From assembly GCF_040218065.1 (NCBI RefSeq), contig NZ_JAVJQE010000005.1:62001-126000 (forward strand): a DNA stretch of 64,000 bases, read 5' to 3'. The stretch is from Marivibrio sp040218065. Lineage in GTDB: Bacteria; Pseudomonadota; Alphaproteobacteria; UBA8366; Aestuariispiraceae. Made by a program: the position numbers and the translations under genes. Positions 35,429 to 43,296 of the stretch are shown in pieces. Below the pieces are notes generated by a model. It did no database searches, was not told the origin of the DNA, and worked only from the letters and a program-made list of their open reading frames with translations. Each line of letters starts with the position of its first letter. The stretch's first letter is position 1.

Positions 35429-36661
35429 TCAAAGCCGCTCCAGCGCCTCGCCGAGCCGCCGCACGGCCTCGCGGACCGTCTCCGGCTTCTGGGCGAAGCA
35501 CAGGCGGTACCAGCCCTCCGCGCCGGGGCCGAACGCGGTGCCGGGCGCGACGCCGACCTTGGCCTCGCGCACCAGCTGTTGGGCGAAGGCGAGCGTGCGG
35601 TCCTGCGTCCCGTCGATCCGGAAGAAGGCGTAGAAGCTGGCGTCCGGCGGCGCGCAGTCGGCCACGTGCGGCAGGCCCGGCAGCGCGTCGAAGACGATGT
35701 CGCGGCTCTCCCGGCAATAGTCCACCATGCGGCGGACGAAGGGCTCGCCTTCGCGGATCGCAACGTCGGCCGCCTGCATCACGAAGGGCGGCACGCAGGA
35801 ATAGTTGAACTCGATCATGTTGCCGAGCAATTCGCCGAACTGCGGCGGATGGACGGTCCAGCCGACGCGCCAGCCGGTCATCGCCCAGCTCTTGGAGAAG
35901 CTGTTGACGACGAAGACCGGATCGTCCGGCTCGACCTGCTCCAGGAAGCTGGGCGCGGCCCGGCCGTCATAGACCATGCGGCCGTAGACCTCGTCGGCGA
36001 TGATCCAGATCCCGCGCTCCCGCGCGAAGGAGAGGAGCTCGGCGATCTGGTCGGCCGGCAACACCCAGCCGGTCGGGTTGTTGGGCGAGTTCACGAAGAT
36101 CGCGCGGGTGCGCGCGTCGCACTTGGCCTTCAGCGCCTCCACGTCGAGGCGCCAGCCGCCGCCCTCGTCCCCACGCTCGGCCGGGGGAACCCGGTCCAGG
36201 CTGTGGAAGCGCGCCTCGCCGCCCAGCGCGCGCACCACCGACTGCGCGTTCGGCCAGACCGGACAGGCGATGATCGCGTTGTCGCCCGGATCGATCAGAC
36301 ACTGAAAGAGCAGCATGATGCCGGACATGCCGCTCGCCGTGACAGAGACGCGGTCGACGCCGATCTCCCGGCCGTAGAGGTCGCTCATATAGCCGGCGAG
36401 CGTCTCGCGCAGCTCGGGCGTGCCGCGCTTGTGGCTGTAAAAGGTCTCGCCGGCGGAAAGCGCGTCCTGCGCCGCCTTGCAGATGAAATCCGGCGTGGGC
36501 ACGTCGCTTTCGCCGTACCAAAGCGGGATCACCGACTTGTCGCCCAGCGCGATCTGCGAGACCGCCAGGATCTGCTGCGTCTCTATCCCCGTCACCGCGG
36601 GGCGGACGTAGGCGGGAAACGCGCCGTACTCCGGCGGCGCGACGGAAGCGGCCTCTGGCAT
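35429..36661 (-). CDS. Class I PLP-dependent aminotransferase
   Basis: This 410-residue fold-type I aminotransferase resembles aspartate/aromatic aminotransferases of the 1-beta group. The motifs GTPELRETLAGYMSDLYGR, NSPNNPTGWVLP, DEVYGRMVYDG and the Schiff-base Lys in NSFSKSWAMTGWRVGW are present, as is the substrate-carboxylate Arg near GWYRLCFAQ. The substrate cannot be fixed from sequence. It is convergent with cobD across REP-like repeats and is the last core gene before the AT-richer patch. Confidence 0.92.
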   Translation of the reverse strand: MPEAASVAPPEYGAFPAYVRPAVTGIETQQILAVSQIALGDKSVIPLWYGESDVPTPDFICKAAQDALSAGETFYSHKRGTPELRETLAGYMSDLYGREIGVDRVSVTASGMSGIMLLFQCLIDPGDNAIIACPVWPNAQSVVRALGGEARFHSLDRVPPAERGDEGGGWRLDVEALKAKCDARTRAIFVNSPNNPTGWVLPADQIAELLSFARERGIWIIADEVYGRMVYDGRAAPSFLEQVEPDDPVFVVNSFSKSWAMTGWRVGWTVHPPQFGELLGNMIEFNYSCVPPFVMQAADVAIREGEPFVRRMVDYCRESRDIVFDALPGLPHVADCAPPDASFYAFFRIDGTQDRTLAFAQQLVREAKVGVAPGTAFGPGAEGWYRLCFAQKPETVREAVRRLGEALERL

Positions 36662-36748
36662 ATCAAGTCTCTCGGAAATGGGTTCAATTTACTTCGAGGA
36701 CCAGCATTCTTATCCGCGGCGAAAGACCAAGCAAGGCGCGAAGTATAG

Positions 36749-36780
36749 AGGCTCCCCTGATCATTCGATCAGGGGAGCCT
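36749..36780. terminator. Strong hairpin at the left edge of the accessory patch
   Basis: A perfect 14-bp stem AGGCTCCCCTGATC (36749-36762) / GATCAGGGGAGCCT (36767-36780) with loop ATTC lies 13 bp after the HTH gene stop and upstream of the aminotransferase start. The U tract on the minus strand is weak (CTATACTTC), but position and symmetry suggest it terminates the HTH transcript. Confidence 0.65.
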
Positions 36781-36792
36781 TGTAGCTGTTGG

Positions 36793-37125
36793 TTATCCTG
36801 TATGGTCGAGCAACAATGAATTGTCCTCAGAAAGCGCATCCGCCATCTCTAGGGCCTTCTCTCGTATCCAGGACAGAATAATCGGCCTCATGAATGGTTG
36901 CGGAGCGGATTTTCCTTGAGCCCAGCGGCTGATCGTCGCTTCGCTTACTTCAAGGGTGGCCGCCAATTGACGGCTCGATATACCGTTTCTCTTCGCCATC
37001 GCGATTGCTTCCTGGAAGCGCTTGAGATCTTTGCCGTCAACCTGCTCGAGCAGACCCGCATAGGATCTAAGCGTGTTGACTTGAAGCTCAGCAAACGGGC
37101 CGGGGGTTTCCAGTACAGCTGGCAT
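36793..37125 (-). CDS. Xre/Cro-like HTH DNA-binding protein
   Basis: This 110-residue protein has a helix-turn-helix at residues 48-75 (NGISSRQLAATLEVSEATIS, then RWAQGKSAPQ), typical of Xre-like regulators and antitoxins. The N-terminal 45 residues look helical. The ATG at 37125 has a GAGAGGCGATG upstream element; longer frames reach 37293. Base composition and codon use are visibly more A/T-rich than in flanking genes, pointing to recent acquisition. It is divergent from a GNAT-like gene across 392 bp and probably regulates it. Confidence 0.75.
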   Translation of the reverse strand: MPAVLETPGPFAELQVNTLRSYAGLLEQVDGKDLKRFQEAIAMAKRNGISSRQLAATLEVSEATISRWAQGKSAPQPFMRPIILSWIREKALEMADALSEDNSLLLDHTG

Positions 37126-37517
37126 TGTCCATCGCCTCTCATTGAATATTGGAGCCGCGCCGTTGTAGAACGGGGGCGGCTCTCCGGTGAGGTGTCCGTC
37201 CGGCAACAACGATTTGGCGCCGCAAGCGTTACGAGCCATGCGGTGCACCTCGAAGCAGGACGACACGCGTTCAGCGTTCATTGGCATTGTCATTCGTCGT
37301 CAGTGAACGAACGGCGAGGCCGGGGCCAAAGCGATTGGTTGCCTTTGGCTCGGCCAATTTTTCCGCCGTGCAATCGAGCTCACATTTAGTCTCGATCTTT
37401 TCAACATGCAATTAATTTACGATTCACCGCCGAGCATGTCAATGTCTCGCATCCTATAGATTGCATTGTCGATATCATGCCCGTAAAAGGGTTTCGGGTG
37501 TTCCAAAGGGGAGAGGA
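37126..37517. promoter_or_regulatory. AT-rich intergenic region between HTH and GNAT-like genes
   Basis: This 392-bp stretch has no convincing gene; weak extensions of the HTH frame reach 37293. It is A/T-rich between 37350 and 37470 (ATTTTTCC, ACATTTAG, AATTAATTTACG) and contains a TATAGA (37455-37460), a possible -10 for the GNAT-like gene without a clear -35. GCATTGTC occurs three times (37122, 37284, 37463) and TTCA...TGAA-type inverted elements lie near 37276-37314. These may be operator sites, but none is certain. Confidence 0.4.
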
Positions 37518-38216
37518 ATGAGCAGTATTATCGAGTTCAGGGCAGCCGCACCGCAAGAAGTTTCCGACGTTCGCACGTTCATGCAATCCGACAAGTCCGG
37601 CGAAGTGAAGGCTAGACCGGCGCCCGTCTTCGTCCATTCCGCCGAACAATCCTTCATTCACCTGCTGCTTCGCGATGGGCGGATAGAAGGGGGCGGTGCG
37701 GTCTTTGAGTATGGCGATGGAGAGTTCTTCGAAATCGGATCCATGCTTATCACCGGGGCTCTCGGGGGCTTCTCCCCGGTCGGCTTTCAGAACCTCCTGT
37801 GCGCTTCCTTGGCCCTGCATGGCGCGGTGAACACCACGCTCGGCGACCAGGGCGAGGGCGTAGAACGCTACGGGCGCTGGTTCGCCGTCGCTCGACCCGG
37901 CTCGCCGTCGGAGACCAATCTGCAGAAAGCCGGCTTTGTCGAGCACCGCCCCTCCTCCAAGCTCCTGGAGGTTCGCGCCGCTGCGCTCAAGTGCCCGGCG
38001 GACCCGAACAAGGCCTTTTACAGTTTGGATATGGAGGCGAAGATCTGCGCTCTCACCAAACTGTTTTACGATCAGACTGATGTTACCACGCTGCAGCGCC
38101 AGAACCGACGCACCAATCAAACGGAAAAAGTCGATTTCAAGTGCACGCTCAAACTGCGCGATCCGCTCGTCCGCGCCGGCGCACTGGAAACCTTTTGTGG
38201 GAATTCGAATTCGTAA
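37518..38216 (+). CDS. GNAT-like acyltransferase-fold protein
   Basis: This 232-residue soluble protein is not assignable to a named family. Its order of elements is GNAT-like: an N-terminal strand and helix (IIEFRAAAPQEVSDVRTFMQ), the strand pair HLLLRDGRIEGGGAVFEYGD and FFEIGSMLI, a helix NLLCASLALHGAV where acetyl-CoA would bind, and the typical NLQKAGFVEHRP near residue 150. About 80 further residues follow. The canonical Q/RxxGxG/A loop is not obvious. The start has a GGGAGAGGA site. It is divergent from an HTH gene in A/T-richer DNA, so it is an accessory gene of unknown role. Confidence 0.6.
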   Translation: MSSIIEFRAAAPQEVSDVRTFMQSDKSGEVKARPAPVFVHSAEQSFIHLLLRDGRIEGGGAVFEYGDGEFFEIGSMLITGALGGFSPVGFQNLLCASLALHGAVNTTLGDQGEGVERYGRWFAVARPGSPSETNLQKAGFVEHRPSSKLLEVRAAALKCPADPNKAFYSLDMEAKICALTKLFYDQTDVTTLQRQNRRTNQTEKVDFKCTLKLRDPLVRAGALETFCGNSNS

Positions 38217-38304
38217 TTTTTTTACATATTGCAAATTTTATTACATCACCCCATCTCATAAGAGATCGACCGCACGCACGGTGGACCGAGATGGAGGCGC
38301 GACA

Positions 38305-38670
38305 ATGGGGGCGGGGTGGAGGAACGTGCAACGCAAAGGGCCGGTATATTCGCGAAAAGTTCGTCTTTCCTCTGTTGCGACGCAATCTCTCGCCCGCGCG
38401 CCCACCCACTTGCGCCGGCGCGCAGACTATCTGTTGAACGAGTTGGAGGCCGGCCGTTTGACGCCGATCGAGGATCCATTCGAGCGCCAGCTCAAGGCGC
38501 CGTACGAAATCTACAAGGTGCAGGAACCCGGATTGCGGATCACGATGCTGCTATCCGACGAGGGGTTGCTCGTCCTTAACGTTCTTGTGGACGACAAATC
38601 CCCTCCGCCGACGAATGGCGGCGCCTCTGTGATGGGTTGGGAAAGCGTCGGAGTCCGCGCGGTTTCATGA
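38305..38670 (+). CDS. Small protein with RelE/ParE-like C-terminus
   Basis: This 121-residue protein has a basic N-terminal half (KGPVYSRKVRLSSVATQSLA, HLRRRADYLLNELEAGRLTP). Its C-terminal strands run APYEIYKVQEPGLRITMLLS then GLLVLNVLVDD, an arrangement that resembles RelE/ParE-family toxins. No catalytic set can be claimed. The ATG at 38305 follows an A/T-rich 88-bp gap with a T7 run, which probably holds its promoter. There is no adjacent antitoxin ORF, though an HTH protein of antitoxin size lies 1.2 kb away in the same patch. The family call is tentative. Confidence 0.5.
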   Translation: MGAGWRNVQRKGPVYSRKVRLSSVATQSLARAPTHLRRRADYLLNELEAGRLTPIEDPFERQLKAPYEIYKVQEPGLRITMLLSDEGLLVLNVLVDDKSPPPTNGGASVMGWESVGVRAVS

Positions 38671-38698
38671 CCTTGGCGCGCCGCGCCTTATGCCAAGG
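38671..38698. terminator. Weak hairpin between the accessory patch and argG
   Basis: Inverted repeat CCTTGGC (38671-38677) / GCCAAGG (38692-38698), followed by GAGAGGGG, fills the 37-bp gap between the small RelE-like gene and the convergent argG stop. No T tract. Confidence 0.35.
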
Positions 38699-38707
38699 GA
38701 GAGGGGA

Positions 38708-39922
38708 CTACCGCCCCTGCAACCGCCCCCGAAGCCGGAGGCGCAGCGCGTTCAATTTGATGAAGCCTTCGGCGTCGCGCTGGTCGTAGACGTCGTCCTC
38801 CTCGAAGGTGACGATGTCGGCGTCGTAGAGGCTGTTGGGGCTCTTGCGGCCGGTGACGATGCAGTTGCCCTTGTAGAGCTTCAGGCGCACCGAGCCGGTG
38901 ACCTTCTGGGAGCCGACGTCGATCGCGGCCTGCATCATCTCGCGCTCGGGGCTGAACCAGAAGCCGTTGTAGAGCAGCTCCGCATAGCGCGGCATGAGCT
39001 CATCCTTCAGGTGCATCGCGCCGCGGTCCAGCGTGATCGATTCCATCGCGCGGCGCGCGTGGAACAGGATCGTGCCGCCGGGCGTCTCATAGACCCCGCG
39101 CGACTTCATGCCGATGAAGCGGTTCTCGACGATGTCGATGCAGCCGACCCCGTGCTTGCCGCCGAGCTCGTTGAGCCGGGTCAGCAGAGCGGCCGGGGAG
39201 AGTTTCTCGCCGTCGATCGCGGTCGGGTCGCCGGCCTCGAAATCGATTGTGATCTCCTCCGCCTGATCGGGCGCGTTCATCGGGCTGACCATCCGGGAGA
39301 GCACCAGATCCATGTCCGGCTCGACCCAGGGGTCCTCCAGCATGTTCCCCTCGGAGGAGATGTGCAGCAGGTTGGCGTCCTGGCTGAAGGGCGGCTCGCC
39401 GCGCTTGTCCTTGGGCACCGGGATCTGGTGCTTTTCGGCGTAGTCGATCAGCTTGGTGCGGCTGGTCAGGTCCCATTCGCGCCACGGCGCGATGATCTTG
39501 ATGTCGGGCTTGAGGGCGTAGTAGCCGAGCTCGAAGCGCACCTGATCGTTGCCCTTGCCGGTCGCGCCGTGCGAGACGGCGTCGGCCCCGGTCTCCTCGG
39601 CGATTTCGATCTGGCGCTTGGCGATCAGCGGGCGCGCGACCGAGGTGCCGAGCAAATATGTGCCCTCATAGAGCGCGTTAGCGCGGAACATCGGGAAGAC
39701 GTAGTCGCGCACGAACTCTTCGCGCAGATCCTCGACGTAGATCTGCTTGATGCCCATCATCTCGGCTTTCTTGCGCGCGGGCTCCAGTTCCTCGCCCTGG
39801 CCGAGATCGGCCGTGAAGGTCACCACCTCCGCGCCGTAGTGATCCTGCAGCCAGCGCAGGATGACCGAGGTGTCGAGCCCCCCGGAATAGGCGAGAACGA
39901 CCTTTTTGACCGACTGGGACAT
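38708..39922 (-). CDS. argG: Argininosuccinate synthase
   Basis: This 404-residue cytosolic ligase joins citrulline and aspartate in arginine biosynthesis. The ATP-binding N-terminus VVLAYSGGLDTSVILRWLQD (PP-loop), SHGATGKGNDQVRFEL and the TPGGTILFHARRAMESITLD segment are characteristic, and the length is standard. The ATG at 39922 is well placed. It stands alone, with the accessory patch ending just downstream and glycosyltransferase genes upstream on the same strand. Confidence 0.98.
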   Translation of the reverse strand: MSQSVKKVVLAYSGGLDTSVILRWLQDHYGAEVVTFTADLGQGEELEPARKKAEMMGIKQIYVEDLREEFVRDYVFPMFRANALYEGTYLLGTSVARPLIAKRQIEIAEETGADAVSHGATGKGNDQVRFELGYYALKPDIKIIAPWREWDLTSRTKLIDYAEKHQIPVPKDKRGEPPFSQDANLLHISSEGNMLEDPWVEPDMDLVLSRMVSPMNAPDQAEEITIDFEAGDPTAIDGEKLSPAALLTRLNELGGKHGVGCIDIVENRFIGMKSRGVYETPGGTILFHARRAMESITLDRGAMHLKDELMPRYAELLYNGFWFSPEREMMQAAIDVGSQKVTGSVRLKLYKGNCIVTGRKSPNSLYDADIVTFEEDDVYDQRDAEGFIKLNALRLRLRGRLQGR

Positions 39923-40025
39923 GATGCGGAAACCCCCCTTCGCGACAGCGGATTCGGCGTGAGAACCGGCGCGGTTTTAGGGTGCGGCCGGCGTCGGCGC
40001 AAGGGGCCGGATGCGCCTTCGCCGG

Positions 40026-40064
40026 CTCAGGCCGCCAACTCAGGCCGCCAGCTCAGGCCGCCGC
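40026..40064. repeat. 13-bp tandem repeat, three copies
   Basis: CTCAGGCCGCC plus two variable bases occurs three times in a row (40026, 40039, 40052). The third copy contains the stop codon of the glycosyltransferase gene, and each copy carries a TGA on the minus strand, so the repeat duplicates the end of the gene. Confidence 0.75.
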
Positions 40065-40997
40065 GCTCAGCGCGCGGGCGCGCGATAGGACGGTCTCGAC
40101 GTCGAGCGCCCCAAGGTCCGCAACGCGTAGGATGTCGACCGCCGGCCCGCGCTGGCCGCACAAGGCGGGATCGCTCGCCGGGCCGTAGAGAACGAGCGAG
40201 GGGCAGCCCGCGGCCGCGAAAAGATGCATCGGCCCGGTGTCGTTGCCGACGGCGAGCGCGGCGCGGCGCGCCAGCGCCCCCAGGGTCAGGAAGTCCGTGC
40301 GCCCCGTCAGGTCGACCGCCGGAGCGCAGGCCTGTTTGATCGCGCCGGTCGCCGTCGCGTCGGCGCCCGCGCCGATCAGCACGGGCGTCATGCGCTCCGC
40401 CGCCAGCCGCCGCGCGAGCTCGGCGAACCGCTCGACCGGCCAGCGCTTCTCAGGCCGATGCGCCGCCCCGCCGGGAACCAGAAGCGCGAAGCGTTCTGGC
40501 GGATCGAAGCCGGATAGGTCGGCCTCTATGAAGGAGAGGTCCGGGGCGGGGACGTCCGCGATCCCGGCCCGGGCCAGCTGATCGCGCTGGCGCTCCGCCG
40601 TGTGCATCCGGTCGCGCGCCGGATTGTCGTGGGGATGGGAGCAGCCGCGCGCGATCCCGGACATCTTGGGTCGCCGCGGCCACATCAGACGCCAGAACAG
40701 GCTGGACCGGTCGGAGGTCTGCAGATCGTAGATCATCTCGAACCGCCCGCCGATGAGGCGTCGGCGCAGCGCCCAGAGCTTGCGCGGGTCGCGGGTGCGC
40801 ACGGTCGTCCAGACGGCGTCGAACAAGCCGCACGCCTCGCCCAGGGGCGCGAAGGGCGCGGTGGTGAGCAGCGTGATCTCCGCGTCCGGGTGAGCGTCGC
40901 GAATCGCGCGCATCGGGCCGAGCGCCTGGATGAAGTCGCCCAGCGCGCCCAGCTTGATCACCAGCACGCGCCCGGCCTCGACGGGCGCGCGGGTCAC
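40053..40997 (-). CDS. Glycosyltransferase family 9 (heptosyltransferase-like)
   Basis: This 314-residue protein matches ADP-heptose:LPS heptosyltransferases. The N-terminal Rossmann domain is VLVIKLGALGDFIQALGPMR, a GGAAHRPEKRWPVERFAEL nucleotide-sugar segment follows, and the conserved VGNDTGPMHLFAAAGCPSLV motif is near the C-terminus. The family builds the LPS inner core at the cytoplasmic face. Its start overlaps the upstream GT4 gene stop by four bases, so the two act in one pathway. A triplicated 13-bp repeat surrounds the stop codon. Confidence 0.93.
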   Translation of the reverse strand: MTRAPVEAGRVLVIKLGALGDFIQALGPMRAIRDAHPDAEITLLTTAPFAPLGEACGLFDAVWTTVRTRDPRKLWALRRRLIGGRFEMIYDLQTSDRSSLFWRLMWPRRPKMSGIARGCSHPHDNPARDRMHTAERQRDQLARAGIADVPAPDLSFIEADLSGFDPPERFALLVPGGAAHRPEKRWPVERFAELARRLAAERMTPVLIGAGADATATGAIKQACAPAVDLTGRTDFLTLGALARRAALAVGNDTGPMHLFAAAGCPSLVLYGPASDPALCGQRGPAVDILRVADLGALDVETVLSRARALSAAA

Positions 40998-42211
40998 GTC
41001 GCGCTCTCCCCCGCCGGGCCGTCCATCGGGCCCAGCAGCTCGTCATAGACCTTGAGCGTGTCGGCGCACATGCGCTCCTTGGTGAAACGGGTGCGGGCGT
41101 TCTCCACGCCGGCGGCGTGCATGGCCGCCCGCGCCTCCGGAGACAGTTTGAGGGCGAGGTCGATTTTCAGCGCCAGGTCGTACGGATCGCTCGGCTTGAA
41201 CAGCCAGCCCGTCTCGCCCTCGCGCACCTGATCGACGGCGCCGCCGTGACGCGGCGCGATCACCGGGCGGCCCATCGCCTGGCCTTCGACCGCGACGCGC
41301 CCGAAAGCCTCGGGGTCGGTCGAGGCGGAGACGACGACGTCGGCCAGCTTGTAAGCCGCCGGCATGTCGTCGCAATCCTCGATCACATGAACCATGTCGG
41401 CGACGCCCAGCTCTCGGGCGGTCGCCTCCAACTCCCGGCGATAGGCCTCGCGCCCTTGCGAGGAGCCGACGAGCAGGCAGCGCACCGGCCCTTCCTCCAC
41501 CGCCGTCAGCGCCTTGATCAGCAACAGCTGCCCCTTCCAGCGGGTCAGCCGGCCGGGCAGCAGAACGATCGGCATCCCGTCCGGCAGGCGCCAGCGCTCG
41601 GCCAGGCGGATCACGCGTTCGGCCGACACGGCTTCCGGATCGTACAGCGCGGCGTCGATGCCGCGCGGGATGGTGCGCAGGCGCGTCGCGTCCAGCTCGT
41701 AGTGGGTCCGGATATGCTCGGCGATGAAGCTGCTGATGGCGATCACGCGATCCCCGCGGGTCATCACCGAATTGTAGGATTTCTTGCCCGGCGCGTTCAG
41801 CGAATAGGTGCCGTGGAAAGTGGTGACGAACGGGGTCTGCGTACGCTGGGCCGCCCAGTAGGCGCTCCAGGCCGGCGCGCGGGAGCGGGCGTGGACCAGA
41901 TCGACCCCTTCGCGCCCGACCAGCTCGGCGAGCCATTGGGCGTTGCGCTTGAGGGTCAGCGGGTTTTTCGACTGCAGCGGTCGCTCGATATGCTCGGCGC
42001 CGGCGCGCAGCAGCTCGCGCACCATCGGCCCGCCGCCCGACGCGACGATCGACCGATAGCCGGCCCGAGCCGCGGCGGCTGCGACATCGACCGTCCCGCG
42101 CTCGACCCCGCCGGTGACCAGCGAGGGCACCACCTGCAGCAGCGTGCGCGGCTTCGCGGCGCGCGCGCCGTCGGGCGGGGCCGGGTCGCTTTCGGGGCCG
42201 GCGTGGGCCAT
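40994..42211 (-). CDS. Glycosyltransferase family 4
   Basis: This 405-residue GT-B fold enzyme has an N-terminal acceptor domain (LLQVVPSLVTGGVERGTVDV, AQRTQTPFVTTFHGTYSLNA) and a donor domain with VLLPGRLTRWKGQLLLIKAL and the EX7E-type segment STDPEAFGRVAVEGQAMGRP. It is similar to WaaG-like LPS glycosyltransferases. The ATG at 42211 has an AAGGA site; the longer frame to 42319 overlaps the divergent hydrolase. It is translationally coupled to the GT9 gene and together they probably assemble LPS core sugars. Confidence 0.92.
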   Translation of the reverse strand: MAHAGPESDPAPPDGARAAKPRTLLQVVPSLVTGGVERGTVDVAAAAARAGYRSIVASGGGPMVRELLRAGAEHIERPLQSKNPLTLKRNAQWLAELVGREGVDLVHARSRAPAWSAYWAAQRTQTPFVTTFHGTYSLNAPGKKSYNSVMTRGDRVIAISSFIAEHIRTHYELDATRLRTIPRGIDAALYDPEAVSAERVIRLAERWRLPDGMPIVLLPGRLTRWKGQLLLIKALTAVEEGPVRCLLVGSSQGREAYRRELEATARELGVADMVHVIEDCDDMPAAYKLADVVVSASTDPEAFGRVAVEGQAMGRPVIAPRHGGAVDQVREGETGWLFKPSDPYDLALKIDLALKLSPEARAAMHAAGVENARTRFTKERMCADTLKVYDELLGPMDGPAGESAT

Positions 42212-42267
42212 GCTAAAGATCCTTCGACGAACCAGCGAATAGGCCGAGCGGAAGAGGAACGCGCGCC

Positions 42268-43029
42268 ATGCAAGAGCGGGTCGAGGTCGCGGCCAAGCCG
42301 GACGGCGCGAAAATCGCATACCGGCGCGAGAGCGGCAAGCGTCCGGGGGCGCTGTTCTGCGGCGGCTTCCATTCCGACATGGACGGCGGCAAGGCGACCT
42401 TCCTACACGCCCGCGCGGCCGAGGCGGGCGTCGCCTTCACCCGCTTCGACTATCAGGGCCACGGCCGCTCCTCCGGCGCCTTCGCCGAGGGCGCGATCGG
42501 CGCCTGGTTCGACGACGCGCTTTTCGTCCTCGATCGGCTGACCGAGGGACCCCAGGTGATCGTCGGCTCCTCGATGGGCGGCTGGATGGCGCTGCTGCTG
42601 GCCCGCGCCCGGCCCGATCGGGTCGCAGGCCTGGCGCTCATCGCGCCGGCCCCGGACTTCCCGCGCAAACTGATGCTGCCCAGCCTGCCGGCGGACGCGC
42701 GCCGCGCGCTGGAGGAGACCGGCCTGTGGGATCGCCCGTCCGAGTTCGCGGACGAAAGCTACCCGATCACCGCGCGCCTGATCGAGGAGTCCGCGGCGCA
42801 TGAGCTGCTGGACGGCCCGCCGATCCCGGTCGCCGGCCCGGTCCACATCCTGCACGGGCTGGCCGACGAGATCGTGCCCTTCGACCACGCGCGCCGGGTC
42901 GTCGACCTGGTGGAGGCCCCCTCGGTCGCGCTGGAGGCGATCAAGGGCGGCGACCATCGCCTCTCAACCGACGCCGATTTGGCGCGGCTGTGGGACCGGG
43001 TGCAGGCGGTCCGCGGCGCGCAGGGCTGA
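42268..43029 (+). CDS. Alpha/beta hydrolase
   Basis: This 253-residue soluble hydrolase has the nucleophile elbow GSSMGG (Ser near residue 95), an oxyanion region at GGFHSDMDGGKATF, the acidic residue in HGLADEIVPFDHA and the catalytic His in GGDHRLST. The sequence pattern resembles the ABHD10-type palmitoyl-thioesterase group, in which the strand-order motifs FDYQGHGRSSG and IVGSSMGGWMAL are kept. The natural substrate is unknown. It is divergent from the glycosyltransferase pair with a 56-bp gap. Confidence 0.9.
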   Translation: MQERVEVAAKPDGAKIAYRRESGKRPGALFCGGFHSDMDGGKATFLHARAAEAGVAFTRFDYQGHGRSSGAFAEGAIGAWFDDALFVLDRLTEGPQVIVGSSMGGWMALLLARARPDRVAGLALIAPAPDFPRKLMLPSLPADARRALEETGLWDRPSEFADESYPITARLIEESAAHELLDGPPIPVAGPVHILHGLADEIVPFDHARRVVDLVEAPSVALEAIKGGDHRLSTDADLARLWDRVQAVRGAQG

Positions 43030-43296
43030 TCCCTCGCCCCGGCTCTCCGTTACGGCTGCGCGCGCCTTTCCGGACGTCGCGGGTCGAACAGCGTCAAATC
43101 GTTTGCGTCCCGCCGATCCGTCGGCGATTGCGCCGCCAACCCGCGAGCGATCGACGCTCCGCGCTCGAAAGGGGCGCGCGCCGGCCGAGCCGAAAGTATT
43201 AAGACCTTATTCACGAAATGGATAGTATAGTGCTCGCGATGGTTGGATCGTCGGGCGTGCGGGCGCGGCGAAGGCCGGGTGGGGGCGGATCGTTCT

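Noticed and set aside
35429..36661. The aminotransferase as CobC (threonine-phosphate decarboxylase) next to cobD
   Set aside because: The motifs are those of AspC-type class I aminotransferases, the length is longer than CobC and the gene is convergent with cobD, not in its operon.
37122..37470. Three copies of GCATTGTC around the HTH and GNAT-like starts as operator sites
   Set aside because: An eight-base word recurring three times in 350 bp is expected somewhere in a window this long; the flanks do not extend the match in all three, so it is only mentioned in the intergenic entry.
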